A DNA stretch of 64,000 nucleotides, taken from positions 248,001-312,000 of the forward strand of contig NZ_JAFLWW010000004.1 in NCBI RefSeq assembly GCF_018555685.1, given 5' to 3'. Origin of the DNA: Aminobacter anthyllidis (lineage in GTDB: Bacteria > Pseudomonadota > Alphaproteobacteria > Rhizobiales > Rhizobiaceae). This document shows positions 17,099 to 26,528 of the stretch, piece after piece. The notes below the pieces were generated by a model. That model saw only the letters and a program-made list of their open reading frames with translations. It searched no databases and was not told the origin of the DNA. The stretch's first letter is position 1, and every line of letters begins with the position of its first letter. Both the position numbers and the translations under genes were made by a program.

Positions 17099-18934
17099 TC
17101 AGCCGCATGATGGCGCGCACCTTTGCCGCAGCCATTCGCGATCGTCAGCAGCCAATATGGGGCTTAGCGTCGAACCAATATCGTGATGGTAACTGTCGAT
17201 CCAATGCCTCTCAACCGGGGTGAGCAGGTCCATGTCGGCGAGCCTCAGGTCAAGCGGCACCTGCGTCAGGCTTTTGAACGTCATGAAACCATCGCCGGCG
17301 TCGACCACCTCGACCTGGTTTTCAAGGCGGATGCCATACTCGCCTGATTTGTAGTAGCCAGGCTCGATGGTTGTAACCATGCCGGGACTGAGTTCGATCT
17401 CGTTGACGCGCTTGTCGAAGCGTTGCGGCTGCTCGTGCACCGACAGGAAGTGGCCGACGCCATGGCCGGTGCCATGGTCGTAGTCGAGACCCAGGTCCCA
17501 TAGCGGACGGCGGGCGAAGGCATCGACATGGTGGCCGCAGGTGCCCTTGGGAAATTTCAACGTCAGCATCGAAATCAGCCCCTTGAGCACTGCCGTGTAG
17601 GCGCGGCGGATTTCGGGGCTGACATCGCCTAGGGCGGTGGTGCGCGTCGCGTCGGTGGTACCGGTCAGATACTGCCCGCCGGAATCGAGCAGGTAGACAC
17701 CAGCCGAGGTGATTGGTGCATTGCTCTCGACAGTGGCGTTGTAGTGGCACATCGCGGCATTGCCGGCCGCTGCCGAGATCGTGCGGAAACTCGGCTCGAC
17801 GAACAGCCTGCTGTCGCGGCGATAGGTCAGGATGCGCTCTTCGGCTTCCAGTTCGCTGACTGGCATGCCTTGCGCTTCGCGCGTTGCGCCATAGCGGTCG
17901 AGCCACGCGAGAAAACGCACCCAGGCGGCACCATCGATGCGATGGCAATCACGGAAGCCCTGCAGCTCGATTTCGTTCTTCAGCATCTTGGCGAGCGTGA
18001 TCGGGCTTCGCGCCAACCGGACTTCACCGCCCGCCGCCTGAACAGCATGGGCAACGGCCGACGGCGCGAAACCCGGGTCGACAACCACAACTCGCCCCCG
18101 TGCCAGCACCCCCACCTTGTCGATGAGCGTGGCCGGGTCGGTCATGTCGATGCCGGCAAGTTCGAAGTCCGACAGGTCGTTGGGCAGCTTGCGGTGATCG
18201 ACCAGCCATTCGGTGCGACCGTCTTTGTCGAAGATCATGAAAGACTGCGGCATCGGATTGAAGGCGACGTCGCGGCCGCGCACGTTGAGAAACCAGGCGA
18301 TATTGTCGGGCTGGGCCTCAACGAGAAGATCGGCACCCTCATTTGCCAGCAATTCGGCGATGCGGCGCTTCTTGTCGACAACGCTTTCACCGGCGTGCTC
18401 GCGGCCAAAGGCCATGATCTGTCCAAGCGGCTTTTCCGGCTGATCGGTCCAGATCGCATCGACAAGATCGCCTGATGTCGCCACCCAGACGCCGTTGGCG
18501 GACTCGACTGCGCGGCTGCAATCCTGGTCCCAGGTCGACGGCAACAGCATCGCATTGAAGCCGATGCGTTGGCCGGCACGTACGTTTGTGGCCAGCCATT
18601 GCTTCAAGGGGGCGTCGTGGAAATGCTCGATGGCGAAGATGTCGAGATCGACCTCGTCGCGCACCTGCACCTGATAGCGGCCATCGACGAAGATTGCCGC
18701 CTTGTCGGCCATGACGATCGCCACGCCCGCAGAGCCGGTAAAGCCGGTGACATGAGCCAGCCGGCAATCATGCGGCGCGCAATATTCGCCCTGGTGCTCG
18801 TCGAAGCGCGGGACGACATAGCCGTCGAGCCCTTCCTCTGCGAACTTGCGGCGCAGCGCTTCAACCCGGCCGGATGCCCCCATCCTGTTCGTCGGCGTCA
18901 TATTCTGTTTCCTGGTCCTTTTTGTTGGGTTCAA
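17099..18934 (-). CDS. Xaa-Pro aminopeptidase (M24B, PepP family)
   Basis: 611-residue three-domain aminopeptidase that removes an N-terminal residue in front of proline. The catalytic pita-bread domain has the metal-binding Asp residues in LLDSGGQYLTGTTDATRT, His in GTGHGVGHFLSVHE, and Glu in TIEPGYY and RLENQVEV. The length matches the long, cytoplasmic form of the family (about 600 residues). ATG at 18934 overlaps the upstream ATPase stop by four bases; a second Met at 18901 is possible. As the last gene of an oligopeptide importer operon it probably processes imported X-Pro or X-hydroxyproline peptides. Confidence 0.92.
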   Translation of the reverse strand: MNPTKRTRKQNMTPTNRMGASGRVEALRRKFAEEGLDGYVVPRFDEHQGEYCAPHDCRLAHVTGFTGSAGVAIVMADKAAIFVDGRYQVQVRDEVDLDIFAIEHFHDAPLKQWLATNVRAGQRIGFNAMLLPSTWDQDCSRAVESANGVWVATSGDLVDAIWTDQPEKPLGQIMAFGREHAGESVVDKKRRIAELLANEGADLLVEAQPDNIAWFLNVRGRDVAFNPMPQSFMIFDKDGRTEWLVDHRKLPNDLSDFELAGIDMTDPATLIDKVGVLARGRVVVVDPGFAPSAVAHAVQAAGGEVRLARSPITLAKMLKNEIELQGFRDCHRIDGAAWVRFLAWLDRYGATREAQGMPVSELEAEERILTYRRDSRLFVEPSFRTISAAAGNAAMCHYNATVESNAPITSAGVYLLDSGGQYLTGTTDATRTTALGDVSPEIRRAYTAVLKGLISMLTLKFPKGTCGHHVDAFARRPLWDLGLDYDHGTGHGVGHFLSVHEQPQRFDKRVNEIELSPGMVTTIEPGYYKSGEYGIRLENQVEVVDAGDGFMTFKSLTQVPLDLRLADMDLLTPVERHWIDSYHHDIGSTLSPILAADDREWLRQRCAPSCG

Positions 18935-19944
18935 GCGCCGGAAATCGCTTCGGCGAAATGGCAGGCCGCCATGCCGCCGCCAACAGGCCGCAGCACCGGC
19001 TTTTCGGTACGGCAGCGTTCGGCGGCGTGCGGACAGCGCACATGGAAGGGACAGCCGGGCGGTATGGCGAGCGGGCTCGGCAGTTCGCCCGACAGCGCCG
19101 GCGCGCGTCTGCGGTCGGCCGGGTCGAGCGAGGGAGCCGCTGCCAGCAGCGCTTGCGAATAAGGGTGGCGCGGCCGCGAAAACAGCGCCTCTGATGGTCC
19201 GACCTCAACGATGGCACCGAGATAGATCACCGCGACCCGATGCGAAACATGGCGCACCAGCCTGAGGTCGTGCGCGACGAACAGCACTGTCAGTCCTAGA
19301 TTGTCCTGCAGTTCGAGCAGCAGATTGACCACCTGCGCCTGCACCGAAACGTCGAGCGCCGAGACCAGTTCGTCGGCCACTAGGCAGGTAGGCTCCAGCG
19401 ACAGGGCGCGGGCGATGCCGATGCGCTGGCGTTGCCCGCCGGAAAACTCGTGCGGATACTTGTCCGCCGCACCATCAGGCAGGCGCACTAGATCGAGCAG
19501 CTCGTAGATGCGCCGGTCGATCGCTGCGCCTTCGCGCATGTGGTGCACCGAGATCGCCTCGCGCAGCGTGTCACGCACCGTCATGCGCGGGTTGAGCGAT
19601 GTGTAGGGGTCCTGGAACATCATCTGCACGCGCCTGTTGTAGGCGCGCCGGCTTGCGCCCTTGAGGCCGATGACGCTTTGCCCCTCGAAACGGATGTCGC
19701 CGCTGCTCGGCTGATGCAGCCCCGCGATGCAGCGCGCCAAGGTCGACTTGCCGCAACCGGACTCGCCTACGATGCCGAGCGTCTCGGCCGGCATCACGTC
19801 GAGATCGACGCCGTTGAGTGCGGAAACGATCTGGCGCGGCCTGCCGGCCAATGTGTCGGAGAGCGAACGGCTCTTGGAAAAGCGCATCGACAGGTCGCGG
19901 ATCGAAAGCAGCGGCGCAGCGGGCTCCACGGTCAGCATGTTCAT
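18931..19944 (-). CDS. Oligopeptide ABC transporter ATPase, DppF/OppF type
   Basis: 337-residue ATPase. Walker A is GESGCGKST at residues 60-68, signature FSGGQRQRIGIARAL, Walker B CLVADELVSALD. The C-terminal oligopeptide-transporter domain with a cysteine cluster (PPGCPFHVRCPHAAERC) is present; in DppD/DppF-type proteins it binds an iron-sulfur cluster. It overlaps its partner ATPase by ATGA upstream and the aminopeptidase by ATGA downstream. Confidence 0.94.
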   Translation of the reverse strand: MNMLTVEPAAPLLSIRDLSMRFSKSRSLSDTLAGRPRQIVSALNGVDLDVMPAETLGIVGESGCGKSTLARCIAGLHQPSSGDIRFEGQSVIGLKGASRRAYNRRVQMMFQDPYTSLNPRMTVRDTLREAISVHHMREGAAIDRRIYELLDLVRLPDGAADKYPHEFSGGQRQRIGIARALSLEPTCLVADELVSALDVSVQAQVVNLLLELQDNLGLTVLFVAHDLRLVRHVSHRVAVIYLGAIVEVGPSEALFSRPRHPYSQALLAAAPSLDPADRRRAPALSGELPSPLAIPPGCPFHVRCPHAAERCRTEKPVLRPVGGGMAACHFAEAISGA

Positions 19945-20954
19945 TGTGCCGCTTCTTGTTGATTGAAATGCGCAAGCGCCTCGAAACGATGGTGGCAGGC
20001 CACCTTGTGAAACTGACCGACGGTTTCAAATGGCGGGCGAAGATCGAGGCATTCCGGTCCGGCGACAGGACAGCGCGCAGAAAAGGCGCAGCCTGGCGGC
20101 AAAGCGTTCAGCGCTGGCGGCGCGCCGGGGATCGAGTAGAGCGGCGTGCGTGGCGCCACGTCGCGCGGGATCGAACGCAATAGCCCGAGGGCATAGGGGT
20201 GGCGTGCGTCAGCGATCACCTGGCTGGTCGTGCCCACTTCGCACAGCCGCCCGCCATACATCACCGCCACGCGGTCGCAGGTCTGGGCGACAACGCCCAT
20301 ATCGTGGGTGACGAGGATCACGGCCATGCCGAGATCGCGGCTCAGCGACTGGATCAGCCTGAGGATCTGGTCCTGGATGGTGACGTCGAGCGCGGTAGTC
20401 GGCTCGTCAGCCAGTAGCAGTTGCGGGTTCGAGGCAAGGGCGATGGCGATCATCACGCGCTGGCGCATGCCTCCAGAGAACTCGTGCGGGTAATCTCCGA
20501 GCCGGTCGCGCGCACCGGGAATGCCGACCATGTCGAGCAGTTCGGTCGCCCGCGCCCTTCGGGCTTTGGCATCGAGACCGGTATGGGCGACAAGGTTTTC
20601 CGATATCTGCAAACCGACGGTCAGCAGCGGGTTGAGCGACGACATCGGCTCCTGGAAGATCATCGCGATCTCGCGCCCGCGCACCTTTCGCAGCGCCGCC
20701 TCGTCAAGCGCTGCGAGATCGCGGCCCTTCCAGAGTATCTCGCCGGCAACGCGGCCGCGCGGACGAACAATGCCGAGGATCGAGCGCAAGGTGATGCTCT
20801 TGCCCGAACCGGACTCGCCAACCAGACCGAGGATTTCGCCTGCATTCACTTCGAACGAGATGTCGTCGACAGCAACGAGCGGATATTCGCGTGAACCGAA
20901 CTCGGTCCTGAGATGGCGCAGTTCGAGCACCGTTTCCGGCTTGTCGTTGACCAT
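19941..20954 (-). CDS. Oligopeptide ABC transporter ATPase, DppD/OppD type
   Basis: 337-residue ATPase. Walker A GESGSGKS at residues 46-53, signature [15 protein letters not shown], Walker [13 protein letters not shown], and a C-terminal cysteine-containing segment ([17 protein letters not shown]). The ATG at 20954 comes one base after the permease stop and has an AAAGGGGC ribosome-binding site; a longer frame to 20993 lies inside the permease gene and is unlikely. Confidence 0.94.
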   Translation of the reverse strand: MVNDKPETVLELRHLRTEFGSREYPLVAVDDISFEVNAGEILGLVGESGSGKSITLRSILGIVRPRGRVAGEILWKGRDLAALDEAALRKVRGREIAMIFQEPMSSLNPLLTVGLQISENLVAHTGLDAKARRARATELLDMVGIPGARDRLGDYPHEFSGGMRQRVMIAIALASNPQLLLADEPTTALDVTIQDQILRLIQSLSRDLGMAVILVTHDMGVVAQTCDRVAVMYGGRLCEVGTTSQVIADARHPYALGLLRSIPRDVAPRTPLYSIPGAPPALNALPPGCAFSARCPVAGPECLDLRPPFETVGQFHKVACHHRFEALAHFNQQEAAQ

Positions 20955-20955
20955 C

Positions 20956-21825
20956 TCAGCGCCCCTTTGGTCGAAGCAGGTCGGCAAGCGCATCGCCGAG
21001 CAGGCTGAAGCCGAGGCCGGTAAGCACGATGGCGAGGCCGGGCATCAGGCTCATCCACCAGGCGGTCAGCAGGAAGTTGCGACCCTCCGAGATCAGCACG
21101 CCCCATTCGGCCGCCGGCGGCTGGGCGCCGAGGCCGAGATAACCGAGCGAGGAGCCGAGCAGAATGGCCAGCGCCATGTCGGTCATCCAGTAGACGATGA
21201 TCGGCGACATCGCGTTGGGCAGAAGATGGCGGAAGATGATGCGGCGGTCGGAATAGCCGAGCACGCGGCCGGCGGCGGCATAGTCGCTGGACTTCTGCGT
21301 CATGATCTCGGCGCGGGTCAGCCGGGCATAGTAGACCCAGTTCACGATGGTGATCGCGATGTACATGTTGATCAGGCCAGGCCCGAGCACTGCGACGATG
21401 GCGATCACCAGCACCAGGAACGGAAAGGTGATGATGGCATCGACGCAGCGCCCGAAGATCGTATCGGCGATGCCACCGTAATAGCCGACAAACGCGCCCA
21501 CCGTGACGCCGATGGTCAGCGCGAAAATGGTCGCGAAAAGTGCCATCTGCATGTCGACGCGGTAGGCCCAGATTACGCGCGACAGCACATCGCGGCCGAA
21601 ATTGTCGGTGCCGAAGGGATGCGCAACGCTCGGCGCCTGCTGGATCGCCGTCATGTCGAAGGCGAGCGGGTCATAGGGCGCAAATACCTGTGGGAACAGC
21701 GCCAGCGCGATCGAAAACGCAATGATAGTGAAGCCGATGGCGAAGGATGGGCGCGAAAAGGCGCGGCCGATGAAGGCGCGAAAACGGCTGGGCCTATGCG
21801 GCTCGGTGTGGGTGATGGCGCTCAT
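20956..21825 (-). CDS. Oligopeptide ABC transporter permease, DppC type
   Basis: 289-residue inner-membrane permease with an N-terminal helix after a basic, Pro/Arg-rich cytosolic start, the FGTDNFGRDVLSR motif around residues 71-83 and an EAA loop (AAGRVLGYSDRRIIFRHLLPN). Its ATG overlaps the DppB-type stop (ATGA). Part of the minus-strand peptide operon from 24403 to 17099. Confidence 0.93.
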   Translation of the reverse strand: MSAITHTEPHRPSRFRAFIGRAFSRPSFAIGFTIIAFSIALALFPQVFAPYDPLAFDMTAIQQAPSVAHPFGTDNFGRDVLSRVIWAYRVDMQMALFATIFALTIGVTVGAFVGYYGGIADTIFGRCVDAIITFPFLVLVIAIVAVLGPGLINMYIAITIVNWVYYARLTRAEIMTQKSSDYAAAGRVLGYSDRRIIFRHLLPNAMSPIIVYWMTDMALAILLGSSLGYLGLGAQPPAAEWGVLISEGRNFLLTAWWMSLMPGLAIVLTGLGFSLLGDALADLLRPKGR

Positions 21826-22763
21826 GCCTTGCGAAGCCTCGGGTCGAGCAATGACTGGACGATATCGGTGAGCAGGAAGACGACCGAGACCAGCACGGCG
21901 AAGGTCAGCGTCAGGCCCTGGATCAGCGGATAGTCGCGGGCGAAGATCGCCTCCAGCATCAGCCGGCCAACGCCTGGTATGGCAAAGACGGTCTCGGTGA
22001 CCAGCGTTCCGCTCATCAGATTGCCGATCGACAGCCCGAGCAGGGTTACGGTGGACACCAGCGCGTTGCGCAACACGTGACGGGTCATGATGATGCGCGT
22101 CGAGAGCCCCTTGGACCGGGCGAACTGGACGTAATCGGCGTCGAGCACCTCGATCAAAGACGCGCGCAGGTTCCTCAGGATGATCGCCGAGGTGTAGAGC
22201 GCGACACTCAGCGCCGGCAGGATCAGGTGGTGCAGATTGTCGAGGAAGCCCGTGCCGTAACCGCCGACGGGAAACCAGCGCAACTGCGCCGCCAGCACTG
22301 TCAAAAGCACCAGGCCGATGTAGAACACCGGCATCGACAGCCCGATCTGAAAGACGCTGCGGATGACGACGTCTGTCGCGCTGTTGACACGCACTGCGGC
22401 AAGGAACGCGAGCGGTCCTGCCAGGAAGACGGCGAGCACCACCGAATACAGCGCCAGGAAAATCGTCGTCGGCAGGCGGTCGAGGATGACCTCAGTCACC
22501 GGCGCTTTCAGCATGATCGAGCGGCCGAGGTCGCCGGTCACCGTGTTCTTGACGAAGATGACGAACTGCACCGGCAAGGGCCTGTCGAGGCCGAGATTGT
22601 GGCGGATCTGCTCGACCTGAGCGTCAGTCGCCTTGGCTTCGGCCATGGCGATTGCGGGGTCGCCGGGCAGCATGCGCACAAGCAGGAAGATGAAGACCAT
22701 GACCAGCAGAAAGGTCGGGATGATCTGCAACAGCCGCGCCAGAAGGTAGGAAATCGAAGGCAT
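21822..22763 (-). CDS. Oligopeptide ABC transporter permease, DppB type
   Basis: 313-residue inner-membrane permease starting MPSISYLLARLLQIIP, with the LVRMLPGDPAIAM loop after the first helix and the EAA loop (ARSKGLSTRIIMTRHVLRNA). The ATG at 22763 gives the standard DppB N-terminus; in-frame sequence up to 22814 lacks homology and lies in the gap after the binding-protein stop. Confidence 0.93.
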   Translation of the reverse strand: MPSISYLLARLLQIIPTFLLVMVFIFLLVRMLPGDPAIAMAEAKATDAQVEQIRHNLGLDRPLPVQFVIFVKNTVTGDLGRSIMLKAPVTEVILDRLPTTIFLALYSVVLAVFLAGPLAFLAAVRVNSATDVVIRSVFQIGLSMPVFYIGLVLLTVLAAQLRWFPVGGYGTGFLDNLHHLILPALSVALYTSAIILRNLRASLIEVLDADYVQFARSKGLSTRIIMTRHVLRNALVSTVTLLGLSIGNLMSGTLVTETVFAIPGVGRLMLEAIFARDYPLIQGLTLTFAVLVSVVFLLTDIVQSLLDPRLRKA

Positions 22764-22828
22764 GAGCCGAACCTTGTGTCGGATACCGGGCAGCCTCTGC
22801 CGCCCGGCATCCACCGGTCATCTTGGGA

Positions 22829-24403
22829 TCACTTGGCGCGCCATGCTGCCGAGAAGTCGTTGGCGCCGAGTGGTGTCTGGACATAGTCCTCAATCGACTT
22901 CGATACGGCGACGGCGAAGGGTGTTTCATAGAGGAAGAGCAGCGGCGCGTTTTCGGCGTAGATTTCCTGCATGCGCTTGTACTCGTCCTTGCGCTTGGCT
23001 TGGTCGACCTCGGAGTTCGAAGCCTCGAACAGCGTGTTGAACTCCGCGTTGTTCCAGCCGGTGCCGACGGCCTGGCGCTGCTTGTAATAGCCGAGCCAGC
23101 CGGTCACCTGCGCCGGGTCGTTGACGTCGTTGGCCCAGCCATAGGTGTGGATGTCGAACTCGCCGGAACGGTTTTTGGCGCCGCGTGTCGGGTTGTCGAC
23201 CTGCTCTACCTTCAGGTTGACGCCGAGAGGCGCCCACATCTGCTGCAGGGCGGTGAATAGCGTCGCATCGTCCGCGCTGCCGGCAAGCGTGGTGAAGGTG
23301 ATGTCGAGGCCGCCATCGATGCCGGCTTCGGCGAGCAGCTGCTTGGCTTTTTCCGGATTGTAGGGGTAGAGCGGCTCCGGCCCGTAATGCAGCTGGGTTG
23401 CCGCCGACATCAGCGAGGTCATCGGCTTGCCGGTGTCGAAGGTCACCAGCTTGATCAGCATGTTCTTGTCGGTGGCGTAGTTCAGCGCCTGGCGCACCTT
23501 GATGTCGGCGAGCGGGTTCTTCGAGCCGTCCTTGCGGGTGTCGCGGGTGTTGATCGGCGCGTAGATGATGCGGGTCGAGGGGAACAGCTCCATCTTGAGG
23601 TTGGCGTCGCCGCGCAACTCGCCGACACGGGCGAACGGAATGAACTCGGCGACATCCACTTCGCCGGCCTGCAGCTTGAGGATGCGGGTGGCGTCATCGG
23701 GGATGACGACGAAATCGACCTCGTCGAGATAAGGCAGCGACTTGCCGTCTTTACCTTGGCGCCAGTAGTTCGGATTGCGGGCAAAGCTCATGCTTGAACC
23801 CGCAACGCGGCTCTTCATGGTGAAGGGCCCTGAGGTCACCGGGTTGTTGTCGAAATAGGCCTTGGCCTTTTCCTGGTCGTTGGCGCCCGCGGCCTTTTCG
23901 AAGGCGACCTTGGACACGATGCCGGTGTTGAAGGTGGCGAGGATCGAGGGGATGGTCGGATCGGGCTGCTTCAACGACAATGTGATCTTGCCGCCCTCGG
24001 CCGTTACTTTCTCGACCGAGCCGAGCAGGCCGGCCCACGGGCCATCGGGGTTGCGGGCGCGGTCGAGCGAAAACACCACGTCGTCGCCGGTGATCGCCGA
24101 GCCATCGGAGAATTTCAGGCCATCGCGCAGCTTGAGCGAGATCGACTTGCCGTCGCCGGAGACCTCGTAGCTCTCCGCAAGGCCGGGCTCGATCGAGCCA
24201 TCCGCGCCGTTGCGCAGCAGCGTTTCATACAGGCTGGTGATCATCCACAGATCGGGATTGCGGTCAGCCCAGACCGGATCGATCACGGCCGAGTCGTCGT
24301 AACGGGCGAAGCTCATGGCACCGCCGCGCTCGATCGCCAATGCGGATGTCGCGGCACTCAATCCCAGCGCTGCACCCAGCAAGAACGGCAACAAACGTTT
24401 CAT
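22829..24403 (-). CDS. Oligopeptide ABC transporter substrate-binding protein, family 5
   Basis: 524-residue periplasmic binding protein with a clear Sec signal peptide (MKRLLPFLLGAALGLSAATSA, cleavage probably after ALA at about residue 23). Family features include YETLLRNGADGSIEPGLAESY, FSLDRARNPDGPWAG and LNYATDKNMLIK. It is the first gene of the importer operon that ends with the Xaa-Pro aminopeptidase. Its promoter faces an XRE-cupin regulator and contains two inverted repeats. The ligand is inferred to be a short peptide. Confidence 0.93.
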   Translation of the reverse strand: MKRLLPFLLGAALGLSAATSALAIERGGAMSFARYDDSAVIDPVWADRNPDLWMITSLYETLLRNGADGSIEPGLAESYEVSGDGKSISLKLRDGLKFSDGSAITGDDVVFSLDRARNPDGPWAGLLGSVEKVTAEGGKITLSLKQPDPTIPSILATFNTGIVSKVAFEKAAGANDQEKAKAYFDNNPVTSGPFTMKSRVAGSSMSFARNPNYWRQGKDGKSLPYLDEVDFVVIPDDATRILKLQAGEVDVAEFIPFARVGELRGDANLKMELFPSTRIIYAPINTRDTRKDGSKNPLADIKVRQALNYATDKNMLIKLVTFDTGKPMTSLMSAATQLHYGPEPLYPYNPEKAKQLLAEAGIDGGLDITFTTLAGSADDATLFTALQQMWAPLGVNLKVEQVDNPTRGAKNRSGEFDIHTYGWANDVNDPAQVTGWLGYYKQRQAVGTGWNNAEFNTLFEASNSEVDQAKRKDEYKRMQEIYAENAPLLFLYETPFAVAVSKSIEDYVQTPLGANDFSAAWRAK

Positions 24404-24459
24404 GTTTTCTCTCCTCTTGGCCTGCCGGCTTGAGCCGGCGCTACGCCTCGGCGACTAGT

Positions 24460-24476
24460 TTGGATATTTTATCCAA
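24460..24476. promoter_or_regulatory. Inverted repeat in promoter of the peptide importer operon
   Basis: TTGGATA-TTT-TATCCAA is a perfect 7-bp inverted repeat with a 3-base spacer, 57 bases upstream of the binding-protein start. It lies in the divergent gap shared with an XRE-cupin regulator and is a good candidate operator for it. Seen directly; the binding protein is inferred. Confidence 0.6.
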
Positions 24477-24574
24477 TTTTCCCGGACATTTTTCTTTGCG
24501 TCCGTATTGCCGCGAAGGCATTGTGCAGTTCCCCATCAAAAGCGGGTCAGGCTTGGTGATGCCCTTGCGCAACC

Positions 24575-24595
24575 AACTTTAGCTGGACTAAAGTT
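24575..24595. promoter_or_regulatory. Inverted repeat just upstream of the XRE-cupin gene
   Basis: AACTTTAG-CTGGA-CTAAAGTT is a perfect 8-bp inverted repeat with a 5-base spacer. It ends 10 bases before the ATG at 24606, where a bound repressor would block transcription or translation of the regulator gene. It differs in sequence from the repeat at 24460, so two proteins may act in this gap. Confidence 0.55.
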
Positions 24596-24605
24596 CATCG
24601 AAATA

Positions 24606-25250
24606 ATGAAGTCAAGCGGAAACACATTGATGGCTCTCGATATCGATGCTGCGGGCGCGGCCAACGCGGACGCATCGCATCCGGACCTGCCTGCCGCCAT
24701 CTCGCTCGGCCAGATGCTGCGCGCGCGCCGCAAGCTGATCGGCAAGACGATGAAGCAGGTGGCCGCCGAGGCCGGCCTGACCGAAGGTTTCATCAGCCAG
24801 ATCGAGCGTGGCATTTCCACACCGTCGCTGATCTCCCTCTACAACGTCGCCAACGCGCTTGGGACCAGCGTCGACACCTTCCTGTCGCAGCCGCCCGAGC
24901 ATGCCCATTCGATGGTTTCGCATGCCGGCGAACGCCGCGGCTACAATGTCGAAACCAAGGAACGCGTCTACGAACTGCTCGAACGGGGCTTCCCGGGCGC
25001 CCAGCTCAATGGTTGCATCACCCACATGCCGCAGGGCTATGCCTCCGAGATCACGACCCATCAGGGCGAGGACTTTCTCTATCTGATTGAGGGCGAGATG
25101 CTCTACGAGATCGACGGCAAGGAGTATCTGCTCAAGGCCGGCGACACGCTGCATTTCCCCGCCTCGCTGCCCCATCGCGCCCGCAACGTAGGCCCAGGAC
25201 CGGCACGCGAGCTCTGGGTCGGCACCACGCGCATCATCTCCGAGACCTGA
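24606..25250 (+). CDS. XRE-family regulator with C-terminal cupin domain
   Basis: 214-residue regulator. Residues about 35-90 form a Cro/CI-type helix-turn-helix (MKQVAAEAGLTEGFISQIERG, TPSLISLYNVANALG). The C-terminal cupin has EDFLYLIEGEMLYEIDG and LKAGDTLHFPASLPHRARN and probably senses a small ligand. Such proteins (PuuR/SutR-like) often control amino-acid or amine catabolism. It is divergent from the peptide importer operon. Start at 24606 is preferred; ATG at 24630 is the alternative, and neither has a strong ribosome-binding site. Confidence 0.87.
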   Translation: MKSSGNTLMALDIDAAGAANADASHPDLPAAISLGQMLRARRKLIGKTMKQVAAEAGLTEGFISQIERGISTPSLISLYNVANALGTSVDTFLSQPPEHAHSMVSHAGERRGYNVETKERVYELLERGFPGAQLNGCITHMPQGYASEITTHQGEDFLYLIEGEMLYEIDGKEYLLKAGDTLHFPASLPHRARNVGPGPARELWVGTTRIISET

Positions 25251-25253
25251 CCG

Positions 25254-26285
25254 CTACTGCTTGCGCGGCCAGGTGTCGGCGAGCCTGTAGCCCGCCGGCC
25301 AGGGATCGTCGGGGTCGAGCATCACCTGGTGCGTGCCGGTGATCCACGCCCGCCCGGAGATTTCCGGAATGATTGCCGGCCGTCCCGCGACAGTGGTTTC
25401 GCCAAGGATACGGCAGTCAAAGGTCGAATCGATGATCGAATGGCCGCTGAAGCGCTGGCCAACCTTCATCAGCCCACGCGCATGGAGCACCGCCATGCGC
25501 GCCGAACATCCGGTGCCGGTCGGCGAGCGGTCGAGCTTGGCCGGCTGGATCACCACCGTGTTGCGGCCATGCAGGATGCCGTCCCTTTCCTCGACCGGAA
25601 GGGTCAGCTGGCAAAAGGAGATATGATCCCATTCGGAGTTCTCGGGATGCGAGAAGCCGAGCTGTTCATTGGCGGCGCGGGTGATCCTGATGCCGGTTTC
25701 GGCAAGCTCGCGCGCCTCGTCCGGCGTGACGGAAAACCCCAACGCGCGCGCATCGGCGATTACGAAGCTGTCGCCGCCATAGGCGGTGTCGACCGTCAGC
25801 GTAGCCAGGCCCTCGACTTCCAGTTTTGCATCCAGCTTGTCGGCAAAGGACGGGACATTGGTCACCGCGATCCGCTCGGCCTTGCCATTGCGGCAGGTTG
25901 CCACGACATCGACCAGGCCGCCGGGCGCTTCAAGTACAAAGCGCGTCTCGGGCTCCTGCATCGGCACGATGCCGCTATCCAGCAGCACGGTCGAAACGCA
26001 GATCGAGTTGGAACCCGACATTGGCGGCGTGTCTTCCGGTTCCATGATGATGAAGCCCATCGCCGCGCGCGGGTCCTTCGGCGGCACCAGGAGGTTGATG
26101 TGGCGGAACACCCCGCCGCGCGGCTCGTTGAGCACGAAGTCGCGCAGGGCCTTGTCTTCAGCGATGAAGCGGCGCTGCTCCCACAGAGTCTTGCCGGGCG
26201 GCGGCGCGACGCCGCCGACGATGACGTCGCCGACCTCGCCCTCGGCGTGGCACGAAACGATGTGGATCACCTTGCTTGTGCGCAT
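25254..26285 (-). CDS. Proline racemase family protein (hydroxyproline epimerase-like)
   Basis: 343-residue member of the proline racemase superfamily. The two catalytic positions are Ser90 ([11 protein letters not shown]) and Cys260 ([12 protein letters not shown]), a Ser-Cys pair instead of the Cys-Cys of classic proline racemase. Ser-Cys members are associated with 4-hydroxyproline 2-epimerases, whereas 3-hydroxyproline dehydratases usually have Thr-Cys; this is recalled family knowledge. The position between a peptide importer/Xaa-Pro aminopeptidase operon and a GntR regulator supports a role with proline or hydroxyproline. It converges on the XRE-cupin gene with 3 bases between stops. 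Confidence 0.85.
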   Translation of the reverse strand: MRTSKVIHIVSCHAEGEVGDVIVGGVAPPPGKTLWEQRRFIAEDKALRDFVLNEPRGGVFRHINLLVPPKDPRAAMGFIIMEPEDTPPMSGSNSICVSTVLLDSGIVPMQEPETRFVLEAPGGLVDVVATCRNGKAERIAVTNVPSFADKLDAKLEVEGLATLTVDTAYGGDSFVIADARALGFSVTPDEARELAETGIRITRAANEQLGFSHPENSEWDHISFCQLTLPVEERDGILHGRNTVVIQPAKLDRSPTGTGCSARMAVLHARGLMKVGQRFSGHSIIDSTFDCRILGETTVAGRPAIIPEISGRAWITGTHQVMLDPDDPWPAGYRLADTWPRKQ

Positions 26286-26411
26286 CCTTCGCCTCCTCGC
26301 GACTCGCCATACCCGCGCCAAGACCTTTGCCGGGGTTCGTCCTTGGCAAGCATTCCGACTCTCCTCGGGCCGCAATGCAAGCTTGGCATCCATAGAAAAG
26401 TCGGATCCAAT

Positions 26412-26437
26412 ATACAATCTGAAATATTTGATTGTAT
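26412..26437. promoter_or_regulatory. Inverted repeat between proline-racemase-like gene and GntR gene
   Basis: ATACAATC and GATTGTAT form a perfect 8-bp inverted repeat separated by 10 AT-rich bases (TGAAATATTT). It lies in the 243-base divergent gap, 92 bases before the GntR start. GntR/FCD regulators bind repeats with TTGTAT-type half-sites, so this is a candidate operator for the adjacent regulator. Confidence 0.6.
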
Positions 26438-26528
26438 GGGAAGAGAAAGCTGGCATGTTGCCCCTCGCGCGCAATGCACCTATCACCTGAGGCTGGCCGT
26501 TCGCCGAAATCCCGCAAGGTTGACCTTC

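Noticed and set aside
25329-26528. N-terminal extension of the GntR regulator by 400 codons
   Set aside because: The extension is antisense of the proline-racemase-like gene; the regulator starts at 26529.
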